Shown here piece by piece: positions 43,727 to 54,188 of a DNA stretch of 64,000 bases. Within the stretch, counting starts at the first letter, position 1; each line of letters begins with the position of its first letter. The stretch is from Vandiemenella viatica. Lineage: Eukaryota; Arthropoda; Insecta; Orthoptera; Morabidae. The notes under the pieces were generated by a model that worked only from the letters and a program-made list of their open reading frames with translations, was not told the origin of the DNA and searched no databases. Made by a program: the position numbers and the translations under genes. The stretch lies in contig JARYHS010013630.1 of the NCBI GenBank assembly GCA_031002005.1, forward strand, positions 31,831,504 through 31,895,503, in the 5' to 3' direction.

Positions 43727-44428
43727 CTACATTTGCCCTCTACAAATTTTATCTTTAAGTTCTTTCAACATTTTCAGTAAATTATTAATCATTTCTCTTG
43801 ATAACACATTGCAATCCCTGACACCCTTACCTAAAAAAGAGAATCTTCCCACACCCTTGTGCCTGAAATCGAGTGCCAGCTTGTGGTCATGGTCATCATT
43901 TCCCTTCCATGCACTACTTTTCATACCTACTCCAATATCTTTCCATGCCTCATCACCATTATACGCCCTGTACACTCCCATGACCCTCCTCATCCTCCTC
44001 CTGTCTTGCAATGAATCCCATTCCAGCTCTTTTATCATATCCATCACTCATTGCATTCTGCGATAATTTCCAGAATCAAATCTAGCATCCCTTTTTTGCA
44101 CCCTCTCCAATTCCTGTATTTGATATGCAAAATGAGGATCCCATACTACACTACCATATTCAAGCAATGGTCTGACCAAAGTACTGTAACCCAATTCCTT
44201 TACTTCTCTTGTACATCCCCTCATCACTCTCTCCAACAACTGCAGAACTTTGAAACCTTTTCCTACCACCTGTCTGATGTGTCCTGCCCAGTTAAGCTTG
44301 GTATCAAATGTAATGCCAAGATATTTACATTTAAAGTCTTCAGCGAGCAATTCTTTCCCCACCTTATATTCATAATTAACCTTTTGTTTTTTTATTTGTG
44401 TATCTAATAATCTGACTCTTCTTTGCAT
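43727..44428 (-). pseudogene. LINE C thumb and C-terminal region
   Basis: Two overlapping frames, 44428-44048 and 44047-43727, encode CKYLGITFDTKLNWAGHI, FKVLQLLERVMRG, RPLLEYGSVVWDPHFAYQIQELERVQKR, then WDSLQDRRRMRRVMGVYRAY and HKGVGRFSFLGKGVRD. A frameshift near 44047 separates them. The intact arrangement is in the 60.05-60.59 kb copy. Confidence 0.85.
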
Positions 44429-44837
44429 TTATCTTCATCCCATGTTTACCAACCCAACTAGATATCCTGTCCAGATCACCCTGCAACTGTTTACAATCCT
44501 CTATCATTTTGATTCTTTTATATAGCATTATGTTATCTGCAAACAATCTAATTTCAGATGATAAACAATCAACACAATTATTCATTAGAATAATGAATAG
44601 CAATGGTCCCAATACACTACCCTGCGGCACTCCAATTTTTACTTCCACTTCTTTTGATACTACATTTCTAACACTAACTTTCTGTTTTCTACCTTTTAAA
44701 AAATTTTCTACCCAGCAAATCACTTTCTCATCCACTCCAATAGATTTTACCTTATTTACTACCATTTTATGGCTCACTCTGTCAAATGCCTTTGACAGAT
44801 CTAGAGCTACACTGTCAATTTGGCCTCCCTTGTCCAT
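44376..44837 (-). pseudogene. LINE C reverse transcriptase palm
   Basis: A 153-codon frame carries LDLSKAFDRVSH (first Asp), GVPQGSVLGPLLFIILMN and RLFADNIMLY, the catalytic box in which the second Asp is Asn. It then has KINAKKSQ. The FADN substitution would abolish catalysis in this copy. The frame upstream is broken near 44840. Confidence 0.85.
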
Positions 44838-45575
44838 TTCATCTGAAATATCTTACATATATCCCACGAACTGAGATGTGCATGAATATCCTTGCCTGAA
44901 CTCATGTTACCTACTTGATAACCACTTACGTTCCTGACATACATTTCTGATTTGGTTGCATATCAATCTTTCAATTAATTTACCTACTACTGATGTCAAA
45001 CTGATTGGCCTGTAATTCCCAGCTCTATTTCCACCCCTCCTTTATGTACCGGTACTACTATTGCACTTTTCCAGTCCTATGGTAAGCAGCAAGTATCTAG
45101 ACTCAATTTAAATAATATTTCAACATAAGGTACAATGTCATCATCTGGCTATCTTTAAGATATCTGTAGTAATATTATCTACACCAGCCCCTTATGCTTT
45201 TTCAGCATTCTTATTTCCTTCATGATTTCCTCCGGATGAATTTCAATTTTTTTATTATCTTCATTTCTAATTGTGTTGTTAAGCTCGTTCTCCGAATTAG
45301 ACCCTACCGTTTCTGATTCATTGTCCCTAATGCTTGCAGTAAACCAGTTACTTAAAATCTCTGCCTTTTCCAAATCCTCAGTAACTTCTTCTCCATCCTT
45401 ATCTATAAGCATCTCTACTCATTCCCTTCCTCTCAGTTTCCCAATATAGCAATAGAAATTTCTAGATGGATCAGTCAATGGTCCTCCTGCACTGACAATA
45501 CTCTTCATAAACCCATCTTTAGCCACTTTCTTTGTTGTTATTCAGTCCTTGTTTAGATGTTTTAAATATTCCCTA

Positions 45576-45920
45576 CTACCCTGCTCTGTTATATTCTCTT
45601 CTTACCAACCTCTTTAACCTCCTCACTTCCCTATTATAGTACATAGGTTCTCTACTTCTCTTTATTTTCTGCCTTGGAATAAATTTTCCCCCCTTTTTTA
45701 TTATCTCCTCGAACTCTTCCCACCTTGACTCTACTGTACTTGCGCCATCCTTCCACTTGCTGAATTGTTCTCTGAAATATCTCTTCAAATTTGAAACCTG
45801 TGCCTTTTTATAATTGTTCCTATTTCCACCTTCAATTTTGACTGCTGGTTTATTGAATCCTCTAATATGCATCAGAACTGCGTCATGATCACTTATTCCT
45901 TCCATTACTTGACACCCCAC
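45576..45920 (-). pseudogene. LINE C endonuclease end and linker
   Basis: A 114-codon frame begins around QVMEGISDHDAVLMHI, the catalytic His block of the APE-type endonuclease, and continues with a basic linker (RQKIKRSREP, EVRRLKRLVRREYNRAG). The preceding part of the nuclease is absent. A further linker segment is at 45412-45179. Confidence 0.8.
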
Positions 45921-45950
45921 AAGGTTTACATCAGGCTCTTTCTCATATAC

Positions 45951-46894
45951 GGTTCAGGTGTTACTGAAACATTATCTTGTTTTGTTCATCATTGTTCATT
46001 TACTGATAAAATAAAACAAACCATACCTGTTGTGTAAAAAAAAAAAAAAAAAAAAAAAAACTAAGAAGAGCTGCATTTTTTGCTTTCTTTTGCTGCTGTT
46101 CTGTCACCTTTCTCTCTGCATTACTGATTCTGATTCTTTGATTTGGTAAAAGATTTATTTAAGTCAATGGATAATGTAAACTAGTCAGATTAATGGCAAG
46201 CCTCATAAACTTAATTGTACAATAGGGTATAGTTAAATAAGTTTTCATGACACAGTTCTAGAATCACAAAAATCTTATATTCCTGTAAAGTTCATTCTTA
46301 CATTGTCGGTACCAGAATTGTGAATAAGACATCGGAAAACATTTCCATAAAAGTTTGACAAGCTAATCACATTCACATCAGAAGACAAACTTACTAAGTC
46401 CCTCTAACTTTAGTGAGAATACAATTACAACATGTTACAAAGTGCCGTGACAACTACCGCGTAGAGTTTTTTTGCTCCGCAAACTGATGCGAAGTTGACT
46501 GTTTCAAATCTGGTGGAAGACTAGGCTACATAGTGCCACGAAATTATCTCTTTGATAACTATCAAACGACTGGGCCATTTCAAGATGGCTGCAGGGACTT
46601 TTATCAACTTTTCTGTTCCTATGACGTCAACAAATTCTTTCAGGAAAAGAAAGGGAAATTAACCCACCACATACCAAAGTGGACGGATGCGATGAGAGGG
46701 AACACTTATGCTGACAGACAACTACACAATATTTCGGCATCTGCCTTGTTCAAAAGTAGAAAAACGGGCCATTAGGCTCGGAACGTGTGTACACAACGAA
46801 CGTTATTAGGTAAATCTCAGACTGACACTTCAGCATGGTCTTTCACATTTCTTATAGAAATTTTTGTCCAAAAATCTGAGGAAGTAAGATGTCT
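45951..46894. other. Unassigned sequence with a 25-A run
   Basis: A poly-A run at 46036-46060 may mark the 3' end of an unrecognised retroposon. An 80-codon + frame at 46533-46775 is unlike any family I know. The final bases 46895-46907 are the left target-site duplication of the R1-type element. Confidence 0.45.
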
Positions 46895-46907
46895 AATTGT
46901 ATAGACA

Positions 46908-47297
46908 GGTTGAGTTAAGATGGCCGCCGCGTCGTGTCGCCAGTCGGGTCGCTTTCGCTTTTGATCGCGATACTTGTGGAAAAACGAAACTTTAAGTGTT
47001 TAGTATAAAACACATAGTTTAAGAAAGTATTCTAAGACCTGTGCGCGAAGGGACGTAAAGCTTTTCGAAACGTTGAGTTTTTATCGAGTGATAATCGATT
47101 GATTGGTACGTGGCTGACGTGCGAACAGTTCCTCGCCGCGAGCGCTGTCGTCAAGCTGAGTCGGCGCCTTCCAACCTGCCAGCGGTGCTCTGCCGAGTCA
47201 ACGGCTACGCGCGGCGCACACGCCGCGCCGGACACCTGATGCCGGCGATCAGCTGCGGTGAGTCACTACAGTAAACAACTATTCTGCTGCCGCCAAC
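46908..47297 (+). promoter_or_regulatory. 5' UTR / presumed internal promoter of the R1-type LINE
   Basis: This part is much richer in C+G and CpG than its surroundings, especially 47100-47250. Full-length LINEs carry their promoter in the 5' UTR, so transcription probably started near 46908. No specific binding site could be assigned. Confidence 0.5.
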
Positions 47298-48365
47298 ATG
47301 GGGTCACCAGAAGAAAACTCTGACAGGGTTTTAAACCAGTGTAGTGAAAAAATTGGAAACGAGTATGTGGAACTAGTCAAGCATCTAAACGATTTTTGTG
47401 TCCAAAAACTCACTGAAGTTAGAGTTAGAGAAATAAAAGATAAGCTAGCCTGTTGGGCAATAAACATCGCCTTCTTGGAGGGCCAGTTGTCTCAGCTAGA
47501 AAAGGAAAATGAAACACTCAAAAAAGAAAATGAGCAACTCAAACAAAATAGAGGAGAAATAGTCCCCAGCTATGCTGCAATGGCGAAATCTGGAGGATCG
47601 ACTGGTGTGAATCCCAAAATCACTCAGTCCACAAAAAGTGCGGTTTTCATTACTTCTAAAGGGGGGGAGAACCCGAAGCAAGTGGCTGAACAAGTTACAA
47701 AAATCATAAAATCTGGGAGGGATAAAATTAGAATCAACAGAATGCGCACAACTAACAATGCTATTATAGTGGAAACAGAATCTCCTGAGGATTCACAAAA
47801 AATTCTAAATAACAAGGAATTGGCTGATAAGATGCGATGCGAACACCCTAGAAAACGAAGGCCACTCATGATTTTTTATGACATACCAATAACAATTCAT
47901 GTAGACAACCTTGCTGATGCTGTCTACCAGCAAAATCTTGAGGATAAAATAGAGAAAGGACAATTTATGGATGGTTTTAAACCAAAATTTAAGACTGGAC
48001 CTAGGGAAAGAGCAACAGTTCATCAGGTTGTGGAGGTGAGTCCTTCTGTTAGGAAACTTCTGTTACAGCAAAAGAAAGTCTTCATAGAATTTTCTGCTAT
48101 AGCAGTGAAAGACTACGTTATCGTTCCAAAATGCAATAAATGTTTGGATTTAGGACACGTCAGTAAGCATTGTAAGAAGAACAATAGTTCTTGTTCACAC
48201 TGTGGAGAAGAAAACCACCAAAGGGATCAGTGCAAGAAAAGTTCTCAACCTTCAATATGCATACCGTGTAACAGACGGGGAAAAAGCTGCAACAAGAAGG
48301 GCAAAGAGTGTCCTACCTACCAATTACTCCTACAACGAGCTGTAAACAGGACTGATTATGGATAG
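47298..48365 (+). CDS. R1-type LINE ORF1 (gag-like, zinc knuckles)
   Basis: A 355-codon intact frame. Residues about 58-88 form a leucine-spaced, highly charged coiled coil (QLSQLEKENETLKKENEQL). The middle region is gag-like. The C-terminal part has zinc knuckles: C-x2-C-x4-H-x4-C at about residues 279-292 (CNKCLDLGHVSKHC), another at about 299-312 (CSHCGEENHQRDQC), and a third variant Cys cluster up to residue 340. Such proteins bind element RNA to form the transposition particle. It overlaps the next frame by 8 bases. Confidence 0.92.
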   Translation: MGSPEENSDRVLNQCSEKIGNEYVELVKHLNDFCVQKLTEVRVREIKDKLACWAINIAFLEGQLSQLEKENETLKKENEQLKQNRGEIVPSYAAMAKSGGSTGVNPKITQSTKSAVFITSKGGENPKQVAEQVTKIIKSGRDKIRINRMRTTNNAIIVETESPEDSQKILNNKELADKMRCEHPRKRRPLMIFYDIPITIHVDNLADAVYQQNLEDKIEKGQFMDGFKPKFKTGPRERATVHQVVEVSPSVRKLLLQQKKVFIEFSAIAVKDYVIVPKCNKCLDLGHVSKHCKKNNSSCSHCGEENHQRDQCKKSSQPSICIPCNRRGKSCNKKGKECPTYQLLLQRAVNRTDYG

Positions 48366-49131
48366 TTTACTACAAAGAATAGATATGGGAAACGACATAT
48401 ACTCTCAACTGGCTAATGTAATTAGGAAAATAGTTGAGGATGTAATTGGGAAGCAGACTACAAAAACGAAAGGAAACCCCCCTTCAAGACAAAAAAGAAA
48501 TGCAAAAAGGGCTGCCTGCTTCAGAGAGAAACTAAAAATGGAGAAGAATCGTAAGAAACAAGATGTTGGAATGCAGACGGACGACCACTTATTACAGATT
48601 AACGAAATCTCTTCGAGTTCCGCCAGTCATCCCCGGAACCCTTATGTCAAAAGGATTGGTCTGGGATGGAACACAGACAGACCAAATTGGGTTGAACATT
48701 ACTCACGACCTGTAGCGAGTCCAAAATTGGAGGAACAACCGCTGAAGATTGGAAACATAGAAGACAGACGCAGTTCTATAAACCCTAAAACAATATACAG
48801 TGATTTTGAAACTAATTTAAAACTCGGTCGACTGGAGGAGGCTCCGAATCTCAATGTGGCGCTGAGGCATCTAACTCGAATAGCGCATCCGGCCGGTAAA
48901 TATGTAACCTTCCCTCAGCTAGAAGCGATTGATCGTATACATCTAAAATCTATCAATCTTCCTACAGAGACTTCTCAGCTTCTCTCTCTTGTGCATAAAG
49001 TCTTCGAAAGAAGGAATGAAACTTTTGATCCCGATCAAATATATAAACAGTACGTATTAACACATGGGCGTATAGTTTTCGATTCAAAACTCCCGTGGCC
49101 ACAGTGCAATATCCACACCAGACATCCATAA
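48358..49131 (+). CDS. Unassigned second frame (257 codons) of the R1-type LINE
   Basis: It starts at an ATG that overlaps the ORF1 stop by 8 bases (TATGGATAG context), which suggests coupled translation. The N-terminal 75 residues are Lys/Arg-rich and hydrophilic. Residues about 95-250 look globular, with LGWNTDRPNWVEHYSRP, a TNLKLGRLEEAP segment and a helical leucine-rich stretch. I recognise no catalytic motif. The endonuclease frame resumes about 10 residues later in a different frame, so it may originally have been the N-terminal extension of ORF2. Its integrity over 257 codons argues for coding. Confidence 0.6.
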   Translation: MDSLLQRIDMGNDIYSQLANVIRKIVEDVIGKQTTKTKGNPPSRQKRNAKRAACFREKLKMEKNRKKQDVGMQTDDHLLQINEISSSSASHPRNPYVKRIGLGWNTDRPNWVEHYSRPVASPKLEEQPLKIGNIEDRRSSINPKTIYSDFETNLKLGRLEEAPNLNVALRHLTRIAHPAGKYVTFPQLEAIDRIHLKSINLPTETSQLLSLVHKVFERRNETFDPDQIYKQYVLTHGRIVFDSKLPWPQCNIHTRHP

Positions 49132-49618
49132 AACACAAAAGTCTTGTAAGCTACGAATTGCACAACTAAACGCCAGGAGAAGCAAGTTGGTTTTGCAGGA
49201 GGTGAGGAAGCTGTCAGAGGAACATAAATGGGATGTCATATGCCTTCAGGAGACACATTCATGCTTCGGGAAGATTCCTTACATGCCGGTATCGTCACAG
49301 ATAATCTCAACAGTTAGAAACCCTATGACAGCAATAGTAGTGCTATCCAGACAAGTTACAGTAACTAAGATAGTGCAGTTCTGTGATGAACATACGACAT
49401 GTGTGGAACTCATTGCTGACTGGGGTAGTGTAATTCTCGTCAACATGTATTTTCAATATAGTGATCCCATTGAACCATACATTGGGAAGATAAGAGAAGT
49501 GTGCACTGCCCTAGACAACAGACCAATAGTGATAATGGCTGACGCCAATGCTAGATCCGAACTCTGGCATAGCGGGGAGACAAATATGAGAGGCGAGTGG
49601 AAGCTATTAGTGAACTGA
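49100..49618 (+). pseudogene. R1-type endonuclease domain, N-terminal part
   Basis: The frame includes LRIAQLNARRSK at the start (open upstream of the GTG/TTG-type start at 49187), then VICLQETH with the catalytic Glu, FGKIPY, VNMYFQYSD and IMADANARSELWHSG. These are signatures of R1-clade APE-type endonucleases, which choose the insertion site. A frameshift near 49597 ends the frame after MRGE. Confidence 0.88.
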
Positions 49619-50328
49619 ATCTAGAAGTAAGAAATCTACCACATAAACCCTACACATATAGCAACCGAGCAGGAGCTAGGTCAAACATTGATGTAACATT
49701 GACCAATCTGCGAGGTGGAAACTTATTGAGGAATTGGAACGTTTTAGAGTTTTTAACTACCAGTGATCACAATGTTATTACTTTTGAGTTGGTCAGAGGG
49801 AGGAACGATTTTGACACATCGGAGGCGCAGACTTCCAAGGTGCATTACAACATCCGACAGGCCGACTGGAACAGGCTGAGGGAAAGTTTCACACAACAAG
49901 AAATCCTATTAGATGATAATGATGTAGATCGAGCCGCAAAGGACCTTACTCGGGCACTCCAAATATCAATGAGGAGATCTATTCCTCTTAAGAGAACCAT
50001 TAACACAGTCGACAGACCTTGGACTGATAGACTGCAAAGACTACGACAAAGGATGCACAAAGCAAGAAAAGATTACCAACGTTGCCTCATCTACAACGTT
50101 AGAGGACAGCTCCTGGAAAGATATAGACAAATTAAGAATGAATTCCGAGAACTGTTAATACTAAGTAAACAAAAAAGCTGGGAAACATTTGTGAAAACAA
50201 ACTTGCGTACAGACCCCTGGGGTATCCCATACAAATTTGCAGCAGGGAAGGTAAAACCCCCAACTATACTGTCTACTGTACAGAAACAAGATGGAACCAT
50301 GACTACGAGCTGGAAATCTACTTCATAA
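49597..50328 (+). pseudogene. R1-type endonuclease end and linker
   Basis: Continues in the +1-shifted frame: NLEVRNLP, YTYSNRAGARSNIDVTL, FLTTSDHNVITFEL (catalytic His in SDHN), then a basic linker (RLQRLRQRMHKARKDYQR, WETFV.TNLRTDPWGIPYKFA) typical of R1 elements. It ends at an in-frame TAA (50326-50328); the next segment continues in the same frame. Confidence 0.9.
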
Positions 50329-51513
50329 GTGTTACTCCAGGAACTCCTTCCAGATAATAAAATGGAAGATGACGAGATGGAAATTGACCAACATAGGCAA
50401 AGTACCACCGACACTCCTGATATTAGCATCTTGGAGGTAGTACAAGCAATAAATGCCTTGTCCAGGAATAAAGCTCCGGGTCCGGATGGTATTCCAGCTG
50501 AAGTAGTACAAGAACTGGTAGTGCCAGTAGCCCCCACTCTGTGTAAGCTCTATAATGCATGCCTGCATCAGGGAAGAGTACAAAACATCTGGAAGCAGAG
50601 TGAGATATTAATCATCAAGAAGGGAGATGACAAGGATCCAAAATTACCTAAATCATATCGACCCATCTGCTTGCTAAACGTGCTGGGAAAAATACAAGAA
50701 AAGGTGCTGTGCAAGAGGTTACAAGAACATTGGGAGAAGGAAGGGATGAATCCAAACCAATTTGGATTCAGAGCGGGGAGATCTACAGAAGATGCAATCA
50801 ACCGGACAATGAATCTGATACAGAACTCAAATCAGAATTACGTGATAGGGGTCCTAGTCGATATATCTGGGGCATTTGATAATCTATGGTGGCCTGCACT
50901 TTGTGCACGGCTTAAGGAACTTAATTGTCCAAAGAACTTGTATAACACCTTTAAAGATTACTGTAAGAACAGATATGTTAAACTTAGGTGTCCTGGAGTA
51001 TCCATTGATAAAAAACTAACAAAGGGTTGCCCACAGGGATCCATTTTTGGTCCGATATTTTGGAACATTGGGCTTGAACCGGGAATGGCAAGGCTGCAAA
51101 GAATGCCAGAACTACTGGGGCTTGTTGCATTTGCAGATGACCTATTCTTAATTATAGAGGGTAAAACCAGAGCCGAAATTGAGGCTAAAAGCGCAAAGGT
51201 TCTGCGTGAACTCAGTCGATGGTGCAGACAAGTCAAACTAAGATTAGCACCTCAAAAAACCTGTTATATGTTACTGAAAGGCAGATTACAGAGCAATCCA
51301 ACCATTAAAATAGACGGAGTTACAATAAGAAGAAGTCCCTTCAGTCGATACCTTGGTGTGAAATTAGACGAAAGTCTAAATTTTATGGCCCATATGGAGG
51401 AAGCAAGTGGGAGAGCCACCTCAGTCATGAATAAATTAATCAGTATGGGACAAAGGCGTTTCCAACTTTCACCGCTTGTTATTCGAATATACCACAATAC
51501 AATATTAACTTAA
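50329..51513 (+). pseudogene. R1-type reverse transcriptase
   Basis: A 394-codon segment, in frame with the preceding one, has NKAPGPDGIPAE, YRPICLLNVLGKIQEK, NQFGFRAGRSTEDAI, VLVDISGAFDNLWW (first Asp), KGCPQGSIFGPIFWNI and VAFADDLFLII (catalytic Asp pair, about 51130-51141), then KTCYMLLKG and RYLGVKLDESL. The GCPQGS..GP.FWN and ISGAFDNLWW forms are R1-clade signatures. It ends at an in-frame stop (51511-51513). Confidence 0.93.
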
Positions 51514-52194
51514 ATTGTAGGGTATGCAGCCAGCGTCTGGGCGAAACACCTCAGAAAAGTAAAACCCAGCAAACTTTTGAGGAGGACACAGCGAAGTATT
51601 CTAATCAGGCTGAGTGGTGCTTACAAAACAACAGCAACTGATGCCCTTACCGTGGCACTGGGGGTGTGGCCTCTGGACTTGGAAGTTCGCAAGCGGGGAG
51701 CATTATACTGGCTCAGGAAAGGGAATCCGGAACAGGTAGAGAAAATCACGGGAGCACCAGCAACAACAGCTGCAGAAGTAAACAAATTGTTATTGGAAGA
51801 ATGGCAGCAAAGGTGGAATGATAGCACAACAGGAAGAAGGACATATGATATGTTTCCAAGTGTCTGTGAAATGCTCAAAATGTCGCATCTTCTCCCATCG
51901 CCTGGGCTGGTACATTACATAACAGGTCATGGCCCTTACAACAGTGAATTGCAAAGAAGAGGAGGAGTGGACAATGGTAGCTGTGTCTGCGGAAGCGAGG
52001 GCACTCGGGAACATGTTGTATGGGAGTGTACACAGACGGAAAAAAAAATCCCAACACCAAGAAAAAATTATTGTAGAGTAATGAAATTTGGACAATGCAT
52101 TTGTCAAGTTAACATGTTTAATTGATTAAATTTTCAAGATCACAGGTTAATTTAAGCTCAAGAAAATGCATTTCAAATGTGAAATACTGTTAAA

Positions 52195-52536
52195 TTAATA
52201 GCCGGTGTAACCTCCAGAATTTTGAATGCAAGCCTGCAAACGTGAATGCATTGTGTCATACAGGTTTCGAATGTCACTTTGTGGTATGGAGTTCCATGCT
52301 TGTTGTACTTGTGCTGTCAATACTGGGACGGTCAGTGCTGGCTGTGGATGATGCTGGAGTTGTCGTCCAATGATATCCCATACGTGTTCAATTGGAGACA
52401 GATCTGGTGATCTCGCAGGCCAAGGTAACATGTCGACACTCTGTAGAGCACGTTGCGAGACAACAGCGGTATGAGGGCGAGCGTTATCCTGTTGAAAAAC
52501 TCCCCCTTGAATGCTGTTCATGAATGGCAGCACTAC
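52195..52536 (-). pseudogene. Inverted duplicate of the Tc1 transposase C-terminal half
   Basis: Within the left arm the - strand encodes the same last 112 residues as the + strand gene, from PFMNSIQGG through the stop after GGYTGY, with identical residues throughout. It includes the second catalytic Asp and the Glu but not the first Asp. It is a by-product of the palindrome, not an independent gene. Confidence 0.92.
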
Positions 52537-53287
52537 AGAAATTCGAGCTGCAGTTGGTACCACAGTGACACAACGAACTGTTAGAAATCGGTTACTTCAA
52601 GGACAGCTCCGAGCCAGGCGCCCTGTAGCGTGCATTCCACTGACTACAAGCCATCGCCGTTTGCGACTCCAGTGGTGTCAAGCCAGAGCTCATTGGAGGA
52701 CGGAGTGGAGATCTGTTGTGTTTTCTGATGAAAGCAGGTTCTGCCTTGGTGCCAGTGATGGCCGAGTGTTGGTCAGAAGGAGGCCAGGGGAACGCCTGCA
52801 ACCAAACTGTCTGCGGCCTAGACACACTGGACCTACACCTGGAGTCATGGTCTGGGGAGCAATTTCCTATGACAGCAGGAGCACTCTTGTGGTTATACCA
52901 AACACACTGACTGCAAATTTGTACGTCAGTCTGGTAATTCAACCTGTAGTGCTGCCATTCATGAACAGCATTCAAGGGGGAGTTTTTCAACAGGATAACG
53001 CTCGCCCTCATACCGCTGTTGTCTCGCAACGTGCTCTACAGAGTGTCGACATGTTACCTTGGCCTGCGAGATCACCAGATCTGTCTCCAATTGAACACGT
53101 ATGGGATATCATTGGACGACAACTCCAGCATCATCCACAGCCAGCACTGACCGTCCCAGTATTGACAGCACAAGTACAACAAGCATGGAACTCCATACCA
53201 CAAAGTGACATTCGAAACCTGTATGACACAATGCATTCACGTTTGCAGGCTTGCATTCAAAATTCTGGAGGTTACACCGGCTATTAA
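52511..53287 (+). pseudogene. Tc1 transposase lacking its N-terminal DNA-binding region
   Basis: An open 258-codon frame. Residues about 10-40 hold a second helix-turn-helix (VTQRTVRNRLLQGQL). The catalytic core is complete: VVFSDESRF (first Asp), FQQDNARPH (second Asp) and SPDLSPIEHVWD (Glu). MVWGAISYD lies between them. I count 32 residues between second Asp and Glu, whereas canonical Tc1 has 34. The first helix-turn-helix is absent and the first residues come from the inverted arm, so terminal-repeat binding is probably lost although the core looks intact. Confidence 0.9.
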
Positions 53288-53574
53288 TTTAACAGTATTT
53301 CACATTTGAAATGCATTTTCTTGAGCTTAAATTAACCTGTGATCTTGAAAATTTAATCAATTAAACATGTTAACTTGACAAATGCATTGTCCAAATTTCA
53401 TTACTCTACAATAATTTTTTCTTGGTGTTGGGATTTTTTTTTCCGTCTGTGTATTTCAACAGCGGAACAAAGAACCCCATATCAGCAAATATTACAGGGC
53501 AGGCGAATTTTTGACATATTGCGTGACCAGGAATTATGGTACTATCTTGATGAAGCTTGCAATCTGGCCTCATA

Positions 53575-54175
53575 AGCAGCCAAAGAAAGGTTCTTGGCAC
53601 TTAGAAACCGTTTCAACCGACAGCGACCAGCAACCGAGCAGTGATGATTCCCGAATAAAGAAACTCCCGATGGGTCGAAGGAGGACGCCTCTACTTCCAG
53701 AAGTCTCCTGAGGGAGGTAAGTTACTCCAAAGTGGCTGTGCCGGGAGTAAATGTGTAAAAGTGTCGTAAATATACAAAGTGAGAAACAGTGGGACAACAG
53801 TGAAATAAGTGATTTGTGTATGTGAAAGTTTCTTTGTTTAATTATATATAGTAGTATTGTGTGTGAATGTATGTTATTCAAATTACTAATTTACAGTATA
53901 TATGTATATATCAAAAAACACTAACACATATCATATACATTCTTACACATTGTTAATTTAATTATGAAACAAATTTTTGTGAAATTTGATAAGTTTATGC
54001 GTTACTAACTTGTTTTACATCCTGAACAATATTTAGCTATTAGCTGCAAACTATAATTTTATCTTATGTACCTCTTGTAATATATTAGAAATATGGGCCC
54101 AGAGTAGAAACTAGGTGCTGGGCTATTATGTACCAGGATATAAAAATAAAATAAAATAAAAAAAATAAAATAAAA
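53575..54175 (+). other. 3' UTR and A-rich tail of the R1-type LINE
   Basis: Non-coding, AT-rich 3' UTR ending in repeated AAAAT/AAATA words (54141-54177) directly before the right target-site duplication at 54176-54188. Confidence 0.8.
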
Positions 54176-54188
54176 AATTGTATAGACA

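Larger units (their letters stand above)
43648..45950 (-). mobile_element. LINE family C, longest copy
   Basis: The 3' tail (AATTAAATTAAA complement) is at 43648-43665 and the copy extends on the - strand to an endonuclease end near 45920 (GISDHDAVL). It defines family C: endonuclease end, linker, RT with SKAFDRVSH, PQGSVLGPLLF and FAD, and a long C-terminal region used to recognise the other fragments. Several stops and shifts occur. No target duplication was recognised. Confidence 0.9.
52031..53451 (+). mobile_element. Palindromic (snapback) Tc1 transposon
   Basis: The left arm 52031-52536 and right arm 52946-53451 are inverted copies of 506 bases each, ends CACAGACGGAAAA. TA is present at 52029-52030 and 53452-53453. 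The right arm contains the 3' half of a Tc1 transposase gene plus the natural terminal region. The left arm is an inverted duplicate of it, so the original 5' terminus and transposase N-terminus are missing. The unique centre is 409 bases. Confidence 0.95.
51514..53574 (+). pseudogene. R1-type ORF2 C-terminus, interrupted by a Tc1 snapback element
   Basis: In frame after the stop: AASVWAKHLRK, RTQRSILIRLSGAYKTTATDAL, VALGVWPLDLEV, then a C-terminal zinc knuckle-like CVCGSEGTREHVVWEC. The frame is entered by the Tc1 element at 52031. Continuing at 53452 in the expected frame gives STAEQRTPYQQILQ, then FDILRDQELWYYLDEA and a stop at 53572-53574. Removal of the insertion with one TA therefore leaves a continuous C-terminus. 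Confidence 0.9.
46908..54175 (+). mobile_element. Complete R1-type LINE with 13-bp TSD
   Basis: The duplication AATTGTATAGACA flanks the element at 46895-46907 and 54176-54188. It has a GC-rich 5' UTR starting GGTTGAGTTAAGATGGCCGCC, ORF1 (47298), a second frame (48358), endonuclease/RT frames (about 49100-53574 excluding the insertion), a 600-base 3' UTR and an AAAAT-rich tail. A palindromic Tc1 element sits at 52031-53451. One frameshift (near 49597) and two in-frame stops (50326, 51511) make it inactive. Without the insertion it is about 5.85 kb. Confidence 0.92.

Noticed and set aside
52511..52563. Natural start of the Tc1 transposase
   Set aside because: The first codons lie in the inverted left arm, so the start is created by the rearrangement and the real N-terminus is missing.
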